DNA of 64,000 bases from Candidatus Bipolaricaulis anaerobius (lineage in GTDB: Bacteria; Bipolaricaulota; Bipolaricaulia; Bipolaricaulales; Bipolaricaulaceae). Shown piece after piece: positions 21,436-29,811 of this stretch. The translations under genes were made by a program, and so were the position numbers. The notes beneath the pieces are model-generated. The model made no database searches. It was not told where the DNA came from and saw nothing but the letters and a program-made list of their open reading frames with translations. How positions within the stretch are numbered: position 1 is the first letter of the stretch; the number at the start of each line of letters is the position of its first letter. The stretch covers positions 372,001-436,000 of the forward strand of contig NZ_LS483254.1 in NCBI RefSeq assembly GCF_900465355.1. The letters run 5' to 3'.

Positions 21436-21604
21436 CCTGACCCATCACGTGGGTCACCCCCGTCCACTCCCCTACGTTCGTGGAGGGGGATCTCGCCCGT
21501 GGCGGGCAGGAGACACGACGGCGTAAGGGCTGTCCCGGCTGCGCCGCCTCCTCGAATCGGCTGTACCATGAGCGTGGGCGGCTGCCCTAGCGGTAGCCGC
21601 CCAC
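21436..21604 (+). ncRNA. Candidate small non-coding RNA between asnS and hup
   Basis: About 170 bases bounded by a promoter match and a strong hairpin. Inside, several stems are visible: GACCCA/TGGGTC (near 21440-21456), GCCCG/CGGGC near 21495, and the terminal 13-base stem. No open frame in it has protein-like content. I could not match it to SRP RNA, tmRNA, RNase P or 6S RNA by eye. It may be only an untranslated gap between convergent genes. Confidence 0.3.
21574..21604. terminator. Strong hairpin between convergent asnS and hup
   Basis: A 13-base stem (GTGGGCGGCTGCC with GGTAGCCGCCCAC, one G-T pair) closes a 5-base loop. No T-run follows on either strand, so intrinsic termination is plausible but not canonical. 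Confidence 0.55.
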
Positions 21605-21626
21605 CTCAGCCCCTGACGAGCGAACG

Positions 21627-21950
21627 TCAGCGCTTCTTCACTGCCAACTGGCCGCGCTGATCCACCACCGTTAGGCGCTTGGCGACCAGGGTCTTCAGGT
21701 TCTTACCGGGCTTGAACGCCGGAACGACCTTCGCCGGCACCATGATCCGCCGCTGGGTCTGCGGGTTGATGCGCTGCGACTGCTTCCGCGTGCGCACCTC
21801 GAACTTCCCGAACCCCGTCAGGAGGACCTCCTCGTTGGCGGCGATGCTCTCCGTGATGATGTCAATCGTGGCATCGAGCGCCTTCCGAGCGTCCTTCTTC
21901 GTAAGCCCAGTCCGCTGTGCAATCCGATCTACCAGTTCTCCCTTGTTCAT
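21627..21950 (-). CDS. hup: HU-family DNA-binding protein
   Basis: 107 residues, slightly longer than the usual 90. Starts MNKGELVDRIAQRTGLTKKD, and the DNA-binding beta-arm follows the HU signature GFGKFEVRTRKQSQRINPQT. The C-terminal 17 residues are extra and basic (AKRLTVVDQRGQLAVKKR). HU bends and compacts DNA. The start is set by AGGGGG upstream and by a near-perfect promoter. An upstream extension of the reading frame is antisense to rpsF and is rejected. Confidence 0.96.
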   Translation of the reverse strand: MNKGELVDRIAQRTGLTKKDARKALDATIDIITESIAANEEVLLTGFGKFEVRTRKQSQRINPQTQRRIMVPAKVVPAFKPGKNLKTLVAKRLTVVDQRGQLAVKKR

Positions 21951-21983
21951 TGTAACACCCCCTCCCTGGGTCAAAGATGCGCT

Positions 21984-22012
21984 AGTATAGAGCTCTTTCC
22001 CGGTGTTGTCAA
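21984..22012 (-). promoter_or_regulatory. Consensus promoter of hup (TTGACA-17-TATACT)
   Basis: On the minus strand TTGACA (22012-22007) and TATACT (21989-21984) are separated by 17 bases. This is the best sigma-70 match in the window, as expected for an abundant nucleoid protein. Confidence 0.85.
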
Positions 22013-22053
22013 GTGTGAACGTACTTCCCATGCCCCTTTTCGCGGAAAAGCGG

Positions 22054-22082
22054 TTGACGACGCACGGCGAGAGGGGTAGAGT
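22054..22082 (+). promoter_or_regulatory. Promoter of rpsF-ssb-rpsR (TTGACG-17-TAGAGT)
   Basis: TTGACG (22054-22059) and TAGAGT (22077-22082) are 17 bases apart, about 40 bases before rpsF and divergent from the hup promoter. Confidence 0.7.
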
Positions 22083-22121
22083 TCGGGGTGATACGTGATC
22101 TTTCCTGAAGGAGGGACGCCG

Positions 22122-22424
22122 GTGGCCGGTGAGGTGCGCGATTACGAGATGGTGTACATCCTCCGCCCTGACCTCGATGAGGAGGGGCGGCGGGCCAAGA
22201 TCGCTAAGGTCCAACAGATCATTGAATCCGAGGAAGGCACCGTCCAAACGACGGACGAGTGGGGTACCCGCATCCTCGCCTACGAGATCGACCATTTCCG
22301 CGAGGGGTACTACGTCCTCGTCACGTTCGCCCTCCCGGCCGATCGGGTGCGCAAGGTGGAGGAGAGGCTGGCGATGGACGATGCCCTCCTCCGCTACCAG
22401 ACCGTGCGGGTGAGCAAGAACTAG
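22122..22424 (+). CDS. rpsF: Ribosomal protein bS6
   Basis: 100 residues from GTG 22122, chosen because AAGGAGGGA lies just upstream. The frame could open at 22095, but that would swallow the ribosome-binding site. Signature RDYEMVYILRPDLDEE at the start and DHFREGYYVLVTFALPAD. bS6 binds bS18 on the 30S platform. First gene of the classic rpsF-ssb-rpsR operon; ssb starts 1 base after the stop. Confidence 0.96.
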   Translation: MAGEVRDYEMVYILRPDLDEEGRRAKIAKVQQIIESEEGTVQTTDEWGTRILAYEIDHFREGYYVLVTFALPADRVRKVEERLAMDDALLRYQTVRVSKN

Positions 22425-22425
22425 G

Positions 22426-22842
22426 ATGAGCGACCTCAACCGGGTCGTCCTCACGGGACGCCTCACGGCCGACCCCGATCTCAAGTACACTCAGAGCGGC
22501 CGGGCGATGCTCCGGTTCGACATCGCGGTCAACCGGCGGTGGGTCAACCCGGAGAGTGGGCAACCCGAGGAAGAAGTGACCTTCCTCCCCATCGTGGTGT
22601 GGGGGAAGCAAGCTGAGAACTGCGCAGCTTATTTGCGCAAGGGACGCCAGGTGGCGGTGGATGGACGGCTTCGGGTGAGGTCGTTCACCACCCAGAACGG
22701 GGATCGGCGGCGGACCACGGAGGTGGCCGCGCAGTCGGTCCACTTCCTCGGCGGCCGGCCGACCACCGCCGAGCCGCAGCCGACGGAAGAGGGGACCGAG
22801 ACCCCCCCCGATCCTTCACCCGAAGAGGAGGTTCCGTTTTGA
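22426..22842 (+). CDS. ssb: Single-stranded DNA-binding protein
   Basis: 138 residues. The OB-fold covers about 1-105 (NRVVLTGRLTADPDLKYT, VVWGKQAENCAAYLRKGRQV). The acidic, proline-rich tail ends EEEVPF, matching the DxxPF-type tip that recruits partner repair proteins. Coats single-stranded DNA in replication and repair. The stop overlaps the rpsR start. Confidence 0.97.
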   Translation: MSDLNRVVLTGRLTADPDLKYTQSGRAMLRFDIAVNRRWVNPESGQPEEEVTFLPIVVWGKQAENCAAYLRKGRQVAVDGRLRVRSFTTQNGDRRRTTEVAAQSVHFLGGRPTTAEPQPTEEGTETPPDPSPEEEVPF

Positions 22843-23057
22843 CGATGCAGCACCAACGTAAGGTCTGTCGTGTCTGTGATCAGGGATTGGAACTGCGGTA
22901 CACGGATCCGGAGACGCTCCGCCAGTTCGTCAACCGCCGGGGGAAGATCCTCTCCCGCCGGGTGTCCCGCCTCTGTGCCAAGCACCAGAACTGGATGGCA
23001 ACCGAGGTCGATCGCGCCCGCAAGCTCGCCCTGCTCCCCTACGAGGACAAGCCCTAA
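22839..23057 (+). CDS. rpsR: Ribosomal protein bS18
   Basis: 72 residues from TTG 22839, which overlaps the ssb stop and sits 7 bases after AGGAGG; ATG 22845 is the alternative start, 13 bases from it. The zinc-ribbon form is seen, with CRVC near the N-terminus and a later Cys at RLCAKHQ. Core signature DPETLRQFVNRRGKILSRRV. bS18 pairs with bS6 on the small subunit. Confidence 0.95.
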   Translation: MTMQHQRKVCRVCDQGLELRYTDPETLRQFVNRRGKILSRRVSRLCAKHQNWMATEVDRARKLALLPYEDKP

Positions 23058-23070
23058 CCGCCCCTCTCCC

Positions 23071-24171
23071 ATGCCCCGCACAGTCGCCTTCCTGTTCGAC
23101 AGTGGGGGCGAGGATCTGGTCGGACGGGCAAGGACGGCGTCAGCCAAGGCCCTCCTTCGCCGCATCGTGACCCATCCCCAGGTGGACGAGGTGGTGGTGG
23201 CGACCCCCCGCCCCGAGGCGTGGATGGGGGGTGGGGTCGAGGTGGAGCCCGATCCCCCGGGGCCGTGGGCGTTCGGGGCTCGGTTCAGCGCCCTCATCCG
23301 CAAATTCCGGCCGGAGCGGCTCCTCTACTTCTCCGCCGGCAGCGCGTTCCTCCTGCCCGATCCCCTGCTCGACCGCTTCATCACCGCGGCACCGACGGGA
23401 TCCGCGTACGCCGTGCTCAACAACTTCTACTCCACCGATTTCGCGCTCCTCGCCCCTCCCGCCGCGTTGGGGGACCTGACGCGGGACAACCCGATCGGGA
23501 CCCGGCTGTGGGGCGCAGGGTACGCGTGTTATGAACTCCCCCGATCGGCGGGGACCCAGTTCGACATCGATACCCCGGGCGAGCTGCAGTTCCTCGCGCT
23601 CCACCCGTCCCTGCCCCCTGAGCTCCGGGACGTCCTCGCGGTGGTCTCCACCGCGCGCGCCCAGCAGGTCCTCGAGGTGTTGGTGGACCCGGAGAAGGAG
23701 CTCGTCCTCCTGGGGAGGATCGGGGCCCACCTCGCCCACCACCTGGAGAGGGAGGCGGCATGCCGGACGAGGATCCTCTCCGAGGAGCGGGGGATGGAGT
23801 CGAGCGGCCGCGCCGAGCGGGGCGCGGTGAGGTCCCTCGTCGGAGCCCTGGCCCACGGCCGGACCGCGACCGAGCTCGTGGAGCTCCTCTCCCAGTTCGG
23901 GGACGCCGTGGTGTGGGACACGCGCGTCCTCATGGCCCACCTCGGGTTCTGGCCCCCCCCGGGGGAGCGGTTCGCGTCCGACCTCCTCGATCCCACCGGG
24001 CTCACGAACCCCGTCCTGCGGGAACTGACCGCGGCCTGTGCCGGCGCAGCGGTCCCGTTCCTGTTGGGTGGGCATGCCCTCGTCTCCGGGGGGATGTACC
24101 TCGCCCTTGAGCTGGCATGGACGAACGCGGACCGGGCGGTCCGGTTCCGTCCGTTGCCCTTCCCCGATTAG
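23071..24171 (+). CDS. Uncharacterised protein, possible nucleotidyltransferase fold
   Basis: 366 residues from ATG 23071. No signal or membrane span. Residues about 1-185 resemble a GT-A or CofC/MobA-like nucleotidyltransferase: a hydrophobic first strand (RTVAFLFDSGG), a DEVVVATPRP strand and FDIDTPGELQFL, close to the DIDTPEDL motif of those enzymes. The expected Lys/Arg-rich nucleotide loop near the N-terminus is not evident, so activity is uncertain. The second half is helical with no recognised motif. It sits between the rpsF operon and glyA-gcvT with 13- and 9-base gaps and may share their transcript. Confidence 0.55.
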   Translation: MPRTVAFLFDSGGEDLVGRARTASAKALLRRIVTHPQVDEVVVATPRPEAWMGGGVEVEPDPPGPWAFGARFSALIRKFRPERLLYFSAGSAFLLPDPLLDRFITAAPTGSAYAVLNNFYSTDFALLAPPAALGDLTRDNPIGTRLWGAGYACYELPRSAGTQFDIDTPGELQFLALHPSLPPELRDVLAVVSTARAQQVLEVLVDPEKELVLLGRIGAHLAHHLEREAACRTRILSEERGMESSGRAERGAVRSLVGALAHGRTATELVELLSQFGDAVVWDTRVLMAHLGFWPPPGERFASDLLDPTGLTNPVLRELTAACAGAAVPFLLGGHALVSGGMYLALELAWTNADRAVRFRPLPFPD

Positions 24172-24180
24172 GAGCCTACC

Positions 24181-27100
24181 GTGACCGATAGCGACGTGTG
24201 GACGATGGAACTGGCGAAGGTGGATCGGGCGGTGGAGGCCCTCATCCAGGCGGAGGAGGAGCGCCAATGCCGCAAGATCATCCTCATCCCGTCGGAATCC
24301 CTGACCCCCCGTGCTGTGCGCGAGGCGATGGGGAGCGTGTTCACTTCGATCTACGCTGAAGGGTACCCGCGCGAGGAGATGCTCCGCCTTCCGGAGGACC
24401 GGCTGATGGAGATCGCGGAACAGCTCGCGTACTTTCGCCGCTACAGCGATCGCCGGTTCTACAAGGGGGTCGAGTTCGCCGACCTCGTGGAGGCCCTCGC
24501 CTGTCGCCGCGCCGCGGAGTGCTTCGCCACCCCCGACGTCAGGGCTGACGACATCTTCGTCAACGTTCAGGCGCTATCGGGCGCGGCAGCGAACATGGCG
24601 ATCTACGATGCCCTCCTCCGGCCGGGGGACACGCTGATGGCGATGGACCTCTCCCAAGGGGGCCACCTCTCCCACGGGTCGCCGTTCCACCAGTCCGGCC
24701 GACGGTACCGGATGGTGCGCTACGGCGTGGATCCGCGGACGGAACGCCTCGACTATGCCCAGATCTCCGACCTCGCCCGGCAGCACCGCCCCCGGATGAT
24801 CATCGCCGGGTACACGTCGTATCCGTGGGCCCCGGACTGGAAGGCGCTGCGAGAGATCGCCGCCGGCTGCGGGGCGTTCCTCATGGCGGACATCGCCCAC
24901 ACCGCGGGGATGGCGATCGCTGGGGCCTACCCCAGCCCGGTGGGGTACGCCGACGTGGTCATGTTCACCACCCACAAGACCCTGTGCGGCCCGCGGGGGG
25001 CGATCGTCCTCTCCTTCGATCCCGAGATCGCGGCCCGGATCGACGCGGCGGTGTTCCCCGGGGCCCAAGGGGGCCCCCACGTGAACAAGTGGGCTGGCAT
25101 CGCCGCCGCGCTCGCGTTGGCCAAGACGCCGGCGTTCCGCGACCTCCAGCACCGGACGGTCGCCAACGCCGCCTCCCTCGCGACTGCGCTCCGGGAGCGG
25201 GGCCTGCGCCTCGCCTACGGCGGCACCGACACCCACCTCCTCGTCCTCGACCTCCGGGCGATCCGCCCCCCCCGTGGGGGAGAGCTGATGGGGGAGATCG
25301 CAGCTCGGATCCTCGATCTCGCCGGCCTGGTGGTGAACAAGAACACGATCCCCGGGGACGCCTCGGCCGCTGACGCCCGTGGGCTCCGGTACGGGACTCC
25401 GTGGGCCACCCAGCGGGGGATGGGGAAGGAGGAGATGGAGGAGATCGCGGACATCTCCCGCCTCGTCCTGACCTCGATCTACCCGTTCACGTACCAGGGC
25501 GTGACCGGCCCCCTCCCTCGCGGGAAGCTCCCCCTCGCGGTGCTCACCGAAGCTAAGGAGCGCGTGGAGGCGCTCGCTTCGCGGTTCAGCGGGCGCGCTT
25601 TCCGGTCCCCCAGCGGGCGACGGCCCGCGGCAAGCGGCGTCGCGGCGCTGCGGGTACGGGGCGGCCGGGCGGCCCAGCTCCTCCACGAGGCGTGCACCGC
25701 TCACGTCCTCTCCCTCGATCCCGGGCAGGGGTGCCGCACCCTGTTCCTCGATCAGGAGGGGACGATCCTCGCCGCGGCGATCGTGGGGAGGCTGCCCGAC
25801 GACCGCTGGGGCCGGCCGGAGTTCGCCGTCCTCGTCCCGAGCGACCGGGGCCCCGTTGTGGCGCAGTGGCTCACGGCCCTCGCCGATGGCTACGTCCTGT
25901 TCGATCCCGACGACCTCTACCGCAAGGTGCAGGGCCCGGCGGTCGTGGAGCCCGATGCGGGAGGTGCCTCGTTCCGCCTCGCCGACGGGGCGGTTGTGTC
26001 GGCCGAGATGGACCTCTTCGCGGGCGCCCCCCGGTCGGGGGATGCGTTGGAAAGCCGCCCTGACCTCGTCTCCCCGCGCAAGCCCTACTTCATCGGGTGC
26101 CAGCGGATCCGCCTGGCGGGGGGCAAGGAGCCCTACGCGCCGCACGCTCCCAGCGCTGGCATCGCCCGCACTCCGCTCTCCGACTGGCACCGCGACGCCG
26201 GGGCGCGGATGGCCGAGTTCGCCGGGTTCACGATGCCGCTCTGGTACACGTCGGCCCTCGCGGAGCACCGGGCGGTGCGGGAGGCGGCGGGGCTGTTCGA
26301 CCTTGGGCACATGGGGGCGTTCTCCGTCGCGGGCCGCTACGCGGAGAGCTTCCTCAACCTCGTGACCACGAACTACGCGGGGTGGCTCCAGCCGGGACAG
26401 TCCCAGTACGCCTTCCTCCTCACCCCCGACGGGGCGGTGGTGGACGACCTCATGGTGTACCGTCGGTCCCGCGACCACTTCCTGCTTGTGGTCAACGCCG
26501 CGAATGCGAGCAAGGATTGGGACTGGCTCTCGGCGATCAACTCCGGGAAGGTCCTCCTCGACCCTGACCGGCCGTGGGTCGAGCCGGATGGACCGGTGAC
26601 CCTCCGCGACCTCCGTGGGGACAACCCCGACGCGCTCGTGGACATCGCCCTCCAGGGGCCGTGGTCCCGGGCCCTCCTCGAACGGCTCCTTACGGGGCCG
26701 GACCGGCACCGACTCACCTCCCTCCGGCGTGCGGAGTTCTGCGAGCTCAGCGTGGATGGGGTTCCTGTCCTCTGCGCCCGCACCGGGTACACGGGCGAGC
26801 CCCTGGGGTACGAGATCCTCGTCTCCCCCGCGCAGACGATGCGCCTGTGGACGACGCTCCTTGCGGCGGACAAGGAGCGCAACCTGCAGCCGATCGGGCT
26901 CGCCGCGCGGGACTCCCTCCGAACGGAGGCGGGCCTCCCCCTCTACGGCCACGAGCTGGCCGGATCCCACGAGATCCTCCCCCATGAGGCGGGGTTCGCG
27001 CCCTACGTGAAGCTCCACAAGCCGGCGTTCGTCGGTCGGTCTGCCTACCTCCGCGCCGTCGCGGGTTGGACGCGGGAGGTGGTGCGGTTCTCCATTCCCG

Positions 27101-27384
27101 CCGGTCAGCGGCCGGTGCGGGCGGGGACCCCGGTCGTGGACAAGGGGGGGCAGGTGGTGGGGTGGGTCACGAGCTGTGTCGTGCTGGAAACGGGCCAGGT
27201 GGGGATGGCCCTCCTCTCCGTGCGCGGGCTGGGGGAGGGGACGCCGCTGGGGTTCGTCCTCGGCGCCGAGCGAGGCCTTCCCGAGAAGATCGAGCCGGGG
27301 GCGCGGCTCCCCCTCCCGGTGTGGGGCGCGGTGCTCCCCCGGTTCCTCAAGCGGGACGCCCTCCCCATGGCGGGGGAGGACTAG
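24181..27384 (+). CDS. Fused serine hydroxymethyltransferase - aminomethyltransferase
   Basis: 1067 residues from GTG 24181. Residues 1 to about 455 are a PLP-dependent SHMT; the Schiff-base lysine is K266 in TTHKTLCGPRG. Residues about 475-655 form a linker domain resembling a reduced GcvT/YgfZ N-domain (ALRVRGGRAAQLLHEACTA, DGYVLFDPDDLYRKV). Residues about 660-1067 are a complete GcvT with TPLSDWHRDAGARMAEFAG, DDLMVYRRS and ARTGYTGEPLGYEI. SHMT interconverts serine and glycine with methylene-THF; GcvT makes methylene-THF from the aminomethyl lipoyl-H protein. The fusion joins the two THF steps. No gcvP or gcvH is in the window. The stop shares CTAG with the convergent protease gene. Confidence 0.93.
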   Translation: MTDSDVWTMELAKVDRAVEALIQAEEERQCRKIILIPSESLTPRAVREAMGSVFTSIYAEGYPREEMLRLPEDRLMEIAEQLAYFRRYSDRRFYKGVEFADLVEALACRRAAECFATPDVRADDIFVNVQALSGAAANMAIYDALLRPGDTLMAMDLSQGGHLSHGSPFHQSGRRYRMVRYGVDPRTERLDYAQISDLARQHRPRMIIAGYTSYPWAPDWKALREIAAGCGAFLMADIAHTAGMAIAGAYPSPVGYADVVMFTTHKTLCGPRGAIVLSFDPEIAARIDAAVFPGAQGGPHVNKWAGIAAALALAKTPAFRDLQHRTVANAASLATALRERGLRLAYGGTDTHLLVLDLRAIRPPRGGELMGEIAARILDLAGLVVNKNTIPGDASAADARGLRYGTPWATQRGMGKEEMEEIADISRLVLTSIYPFTYQGVTGPLPRGKLPLAVLTEAKERVEALASRFSGRAFRSPSGRRPAASGVAALRVRGGRAAQLLHEACTAHVLSLDPGQGCRTLFLDQEGTILAAAIVGRLPDDRWGRPEFAVLVPSDRGPVVAQWLTALADGYVLFDPDDLYRKVQGPAVVEPDAGGASFRLADGAVVSAEMDLFAGAPRSGDALESRPDLVSPRKPYFIGCQRIRLAGGKEPYAPHAPSAGIARTPLSDWHRDAGARMAEFAGFTMPLWYTSALAEHRAVREAAGLFDLGHMGAFSVAGRYAESFLNLVTTNYAGWLQPGQSQYAFLLTPDGAVVDDLMVYRRSRDHFLLVVNAANASKDWDWLSAINSGKVLLDPDRPWVEPDGPVTLRDLRGDNPDALVDIALQGPWSRALLERLLTGPDRHRLTSLRRAEFCELSVDGVPVLCARTGYTGEPLGYEILVSPAQTMRLWTTLLAADKERNLQPIGLAARDSLRTEAGLPLYGHELAGSHEILPHEAGFAPYVKLHKPAFVGRSAYLRAVAGWTREVVRFSIPAGQRPVRAGTPVVDKGGQVVGWVTSCVVLETGQVGMALLSVRGLGEGTPLGFVLGAERGLPEKIEPGARLPLPVWGAVLPRFLKRDALPMAGED

Positions 27385-29789
27385 TCGCTCTTCTCTTCCT
27401 TCTCCGCGCGGAGGCTTGCCCGGATCTCCGCCAGCCGCTGCGCCACGCGGTGGTAGAGCGTGCCCTCCGGGTACGTGCCATCGGGACCAACCTCGCCTGC
27501 CGGGATCCCGAACAGGATCTCCACCCCCTCTTCCACCGTGGCGCAGCTCCAGAGGTGGAACTCCCCCGCGGCGACCGCCTGCACCACATCCTCGGGGAGC
27601 ATCAGCTCGTCCACGTTGGCGGCGGGGAGGATCACCCCTTGGTCGCCGGTGAGGCCGAGCTCCCGGCACACGAGGTAGTGGCCCTCCACCTTCTCGTTGA
27701 CCCCCCCGATCGCCTGCATCCGCCCCTTCTGATCGATGGCTCCCGTCACGGCGACCCCCTGCCGGGCGGCGACCCCGGACAGGGCAGACAGGAGGGCGAA
27801 CAGCTCCGCTGCTGATGCGGAGTCGCCCTCGACCCCGGAGTAGGACTGCTCAAGGGCGAGGCTCGCCCCGAGCGTGAGGGCCTCCCGCTGCCCGAACTGG
27901 GCGGCGAGGTAGCCCTTGAGGATCATGACCCCCTTCGTGTGGAGCTTCCCCCCGAGCTCGGCCTCGCGTTCGATGTCCACCACCCCGCTCTTGGCCGTGA
28001 ACACGTTCGCCGTGATCCGCGTCGGCTTTCCAAACGCGAAGTCCCCCAGGTCGAGCACGGCGAGGCCGTTCACCTGCCCCACCGCTACCCCTTGCACGTT
28101 CACGATGAGTTTCCCCCGCCGGATCCACTCCCGGACCTTCTCGGCGAGGAGGGAGTGGCGGTACTTCCCCTTGGCGATCGCCTGTCGGACGTGGTTCGCG
28201 TCCACGGCGCTCGCTCCCGCCTCGCGGGCCCAGAAGCTCGCCTCGGCGACGAGGGAGGCGAGGGTCCCGAACCGGGTCACGAGCTTGGCCTGATCGGAGG
28301 CGAGTTCGGCCGCGTGCTCGACGAGCCGCGCCACCCCCGACGGGTCGAACGGGAGCACGGCCGGGTTTTCATCCCGACACATGCGGACGAACCGCGCCAG
28401 CGCCTGGACGGACGCGTCCGACCACGGCATCACCGTGTCGAAGTCAGCCCTGATCCCGAACAGTTTCCGGAAATCCTCGTCGTAGTGGTGGAGGAGGTGG
28501 TAGAGGTACGGGGATCCCACGAGGAGGACCTTGACATCAAGGGGGATCGGCTCCGGGCGCAGTCCCTCCGTGGACGCGAACCCGAGCATCTGGGCTGGGT
28601 CCTCGATCCGGATCTCGCCGGCCTTGAGCGCGATCTTGAGCGCGTCCCAGGAGAGGGCGGCCCGCAGCAGGTTCGTGGCGGTGAGGACGAGGTACCCACC
28701 GTTCGCCCGGTGCAGGGCCCCGCCCCGGATTTGGGTGAAGTCCGTGGTCACGGCCCCGAACTGGACCCGACGCTCGATCGTCCCGAACAGGTTCGTGTAG
28801 GTGGCGTTTCCTTCTACCACCACGGGCGCCCCTTCGCTCCCCGAGCGGTCCACGACCACGTTCACCCGGTAGCGGAGGAACCGATCCCCGCCCTCGGGGA
28901 GCGGGATCGGCACCATCGGCGGTGGCTTCTTGTTCGCAGTCTGAAACTGCTCCACGTTCTCCAGGATGTCGGCCTTCACCTCGGCCAGGAAAGTCGGCAC
29001 GCGTTCGATCCCGCTGTACTTCTCCCGAAGCTGGGCGAACCGCGGCTCGACGAGGAACTCCACAGCCTGCTTCGTGAGGAGGTGCTGGGCCTCCTGCCAC
29101 GTCTCGTCGAGCTTCGCCAGGCGCTGGAACGTGTCCCGAATCAGGCCCTGCAGCTCCTCCTGCCGGCGGCGGATCTCCGCGCGGTCGGCCTCGGGGAGGG
29201 AGGCGTATTCCTCCTGCGAGTACGGCGTCCCGTCGCCCTTGAGGGGGATCGTGTTGATCCCGAGGGGGGTACGCTGGAGGGCGAATCCGAGCTGGGCCGC
29301 CTTCGCTTCCAGCTCGTGGAACTCCTCGTCCCGCTCATGGGAGATCCTATCCCGTTCCTTTTTCGTGCGGGTCTTGAACTCGTCGGACTCCAGCACCCGC
29401 GGCAGTTCGTGGGCCACGAACTCGATGCACCGCTCCATGTCCTGGCGCAGTTCGCGCCCCCGCCCCGCCGGGAGGAGGAGGTAGTGGGGCATGTGGGGGA
29501 CCCGGAAGTTGTGCACGTAGCAGATGTCCGGCGGGACCGGCCTCGTCCGCGAGACCTGTTCCAGGAGGCGGGAGACGGCGGAGGTCTTGCCGAGGCCCGG
29601 TTCGCCGGACACGTAGATGTTGTACCTGTGCTGGGGATCATGGAGCGAGAGCCCCAGCCACAGGGCCTCGATCGCCCTCTCCTGGCCCACGATGTCCGTA
29701 AGGGGTGCGAGGTCATCGGTGGTGGAGAACGAGAAGGTACGGGGATCGCACGTGCGGCGGAGTCGAGCAGGAGGCAGCTCTCGGTTCAT
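27381..29789 (-). CDS. Lon-family ATP-dependent protease (LonB/COG1067 type)
   Basis: 802 residues from ATG 29789; a longer frame upstream overlaps the divergent gene and is rejected. Walker A is GEPGLGKT, with its Lys at about residue 67. A helical insertion (about 150-330) replaces the Lon N-domain, as in COG1067 proteins. The C-terminal peptidase has the Ser-Lys dyad S657 (EGDSASAAE) and K700 (NEKVEGH). It should degrade misfolded or regulatory proteins in the cytoplasm. A -10 box lies 9 bases before the ATG, so the mRNA is probably leaderless. Confidence 0.93.
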   Translation of the reverse strand: MNRELPPARLRRTCDPRTFSFSTTDDLAPLTDIVGQERAIEALWLGLSLHDPQHRYNIYVSGEPGLGKTSAVSRLLEQVSRTRPVPPDICYVHNFRVPHMPHYLLLPAGRGRELRQDMERCIEFVAHELPRVLESDEFKTRTKKERDRISHERDEEFHELEAKAAQLGFALQRTPLGINTIPLKGDGTPYSQEEYASLPEADRAEIRRRQEELQGLIRDTFQRLAKLDETWQEAQHLLTKQAVEFLVEPRFAQLREKYSGIERVPTFLAEVKADILENVEQFQTANKKPPPMVPIPLPEGGDRFLRYRVNVVVDRSGSEGAPVVVEGNATYTNLFGTIERRVQFGAVTTDFTQIRGGALHRANGGYLVLTATNLLRAALSWDALKIALKAGEIRIEDPAQMLGFASTEGLRPEPIPLDVKVLLVGSPYLYHLLHHYDEDFRKLFGIRADFDTVMPWSDASVQALARFVRMCRDENPAVLPFDPSGVARLVEHAAELASDQAKLVTRFGTLASLVAEASFWAREAGASAVDANHVRQAIAKGKYRHSLLAEKVREWIRRGKLIVNVQGVAVGQVNGLAVLDLGDFAFGKPTRITANVFTAKSGVVDIEREAELGGKLHTKGVMILKGYLAAQFGQREALTLGASLALEQSYSGVEGDSASAAELFALLSALSGVAARQGVAVTGAIDQKGRMQAIGGVNEKVEGHYLVCRELGLTGDQGVILPAANVDELMLPEDVVQAVAAGEFHLWSCATVEEGVEILFGIPAGEVGPDGTYPEGTLYHRVAQRLAEIRASLRAEKEEKSD

Positions 29790-29797
29790 AGGTCCGT

Positions 29798-29804
29798 TAT
29801 CATA
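29798..29804. promoter_or_regulatory. Overlapping divergent -10 boxes (lon-like gene / PLD gene)
   Basis: The seven bases TATCATA read TATCAT on the plus strand (8 nt before ATG 29812) and TATGAT on the minus strand (9 nt before ATG 29789). Only 22 bases separate the two start codons, so both transcripts should be leaderless and the two promoters must compete for polymerase. For the minus strand a weak TGGCAA is 17 bases upstream. Confidence 0.55.
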
Positions 29805-29811
29805 CCCAGCG

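Noticed and set aside
22870-23070. Upstream extension of the 366-aa gene at 23071
   Set aside because: The frame is open through rpsR but out of its reading frame; the ATG at 23071 starts protein-like sequence.
24574-27669. Minus-strand open frame of 1031 codons
   Set aside because: It is antisense to the GlyA-GcvT gene, has a repetitive Arg/Pro/Gly/His composition and no domain. Such frames are common in GC-rich DNA.
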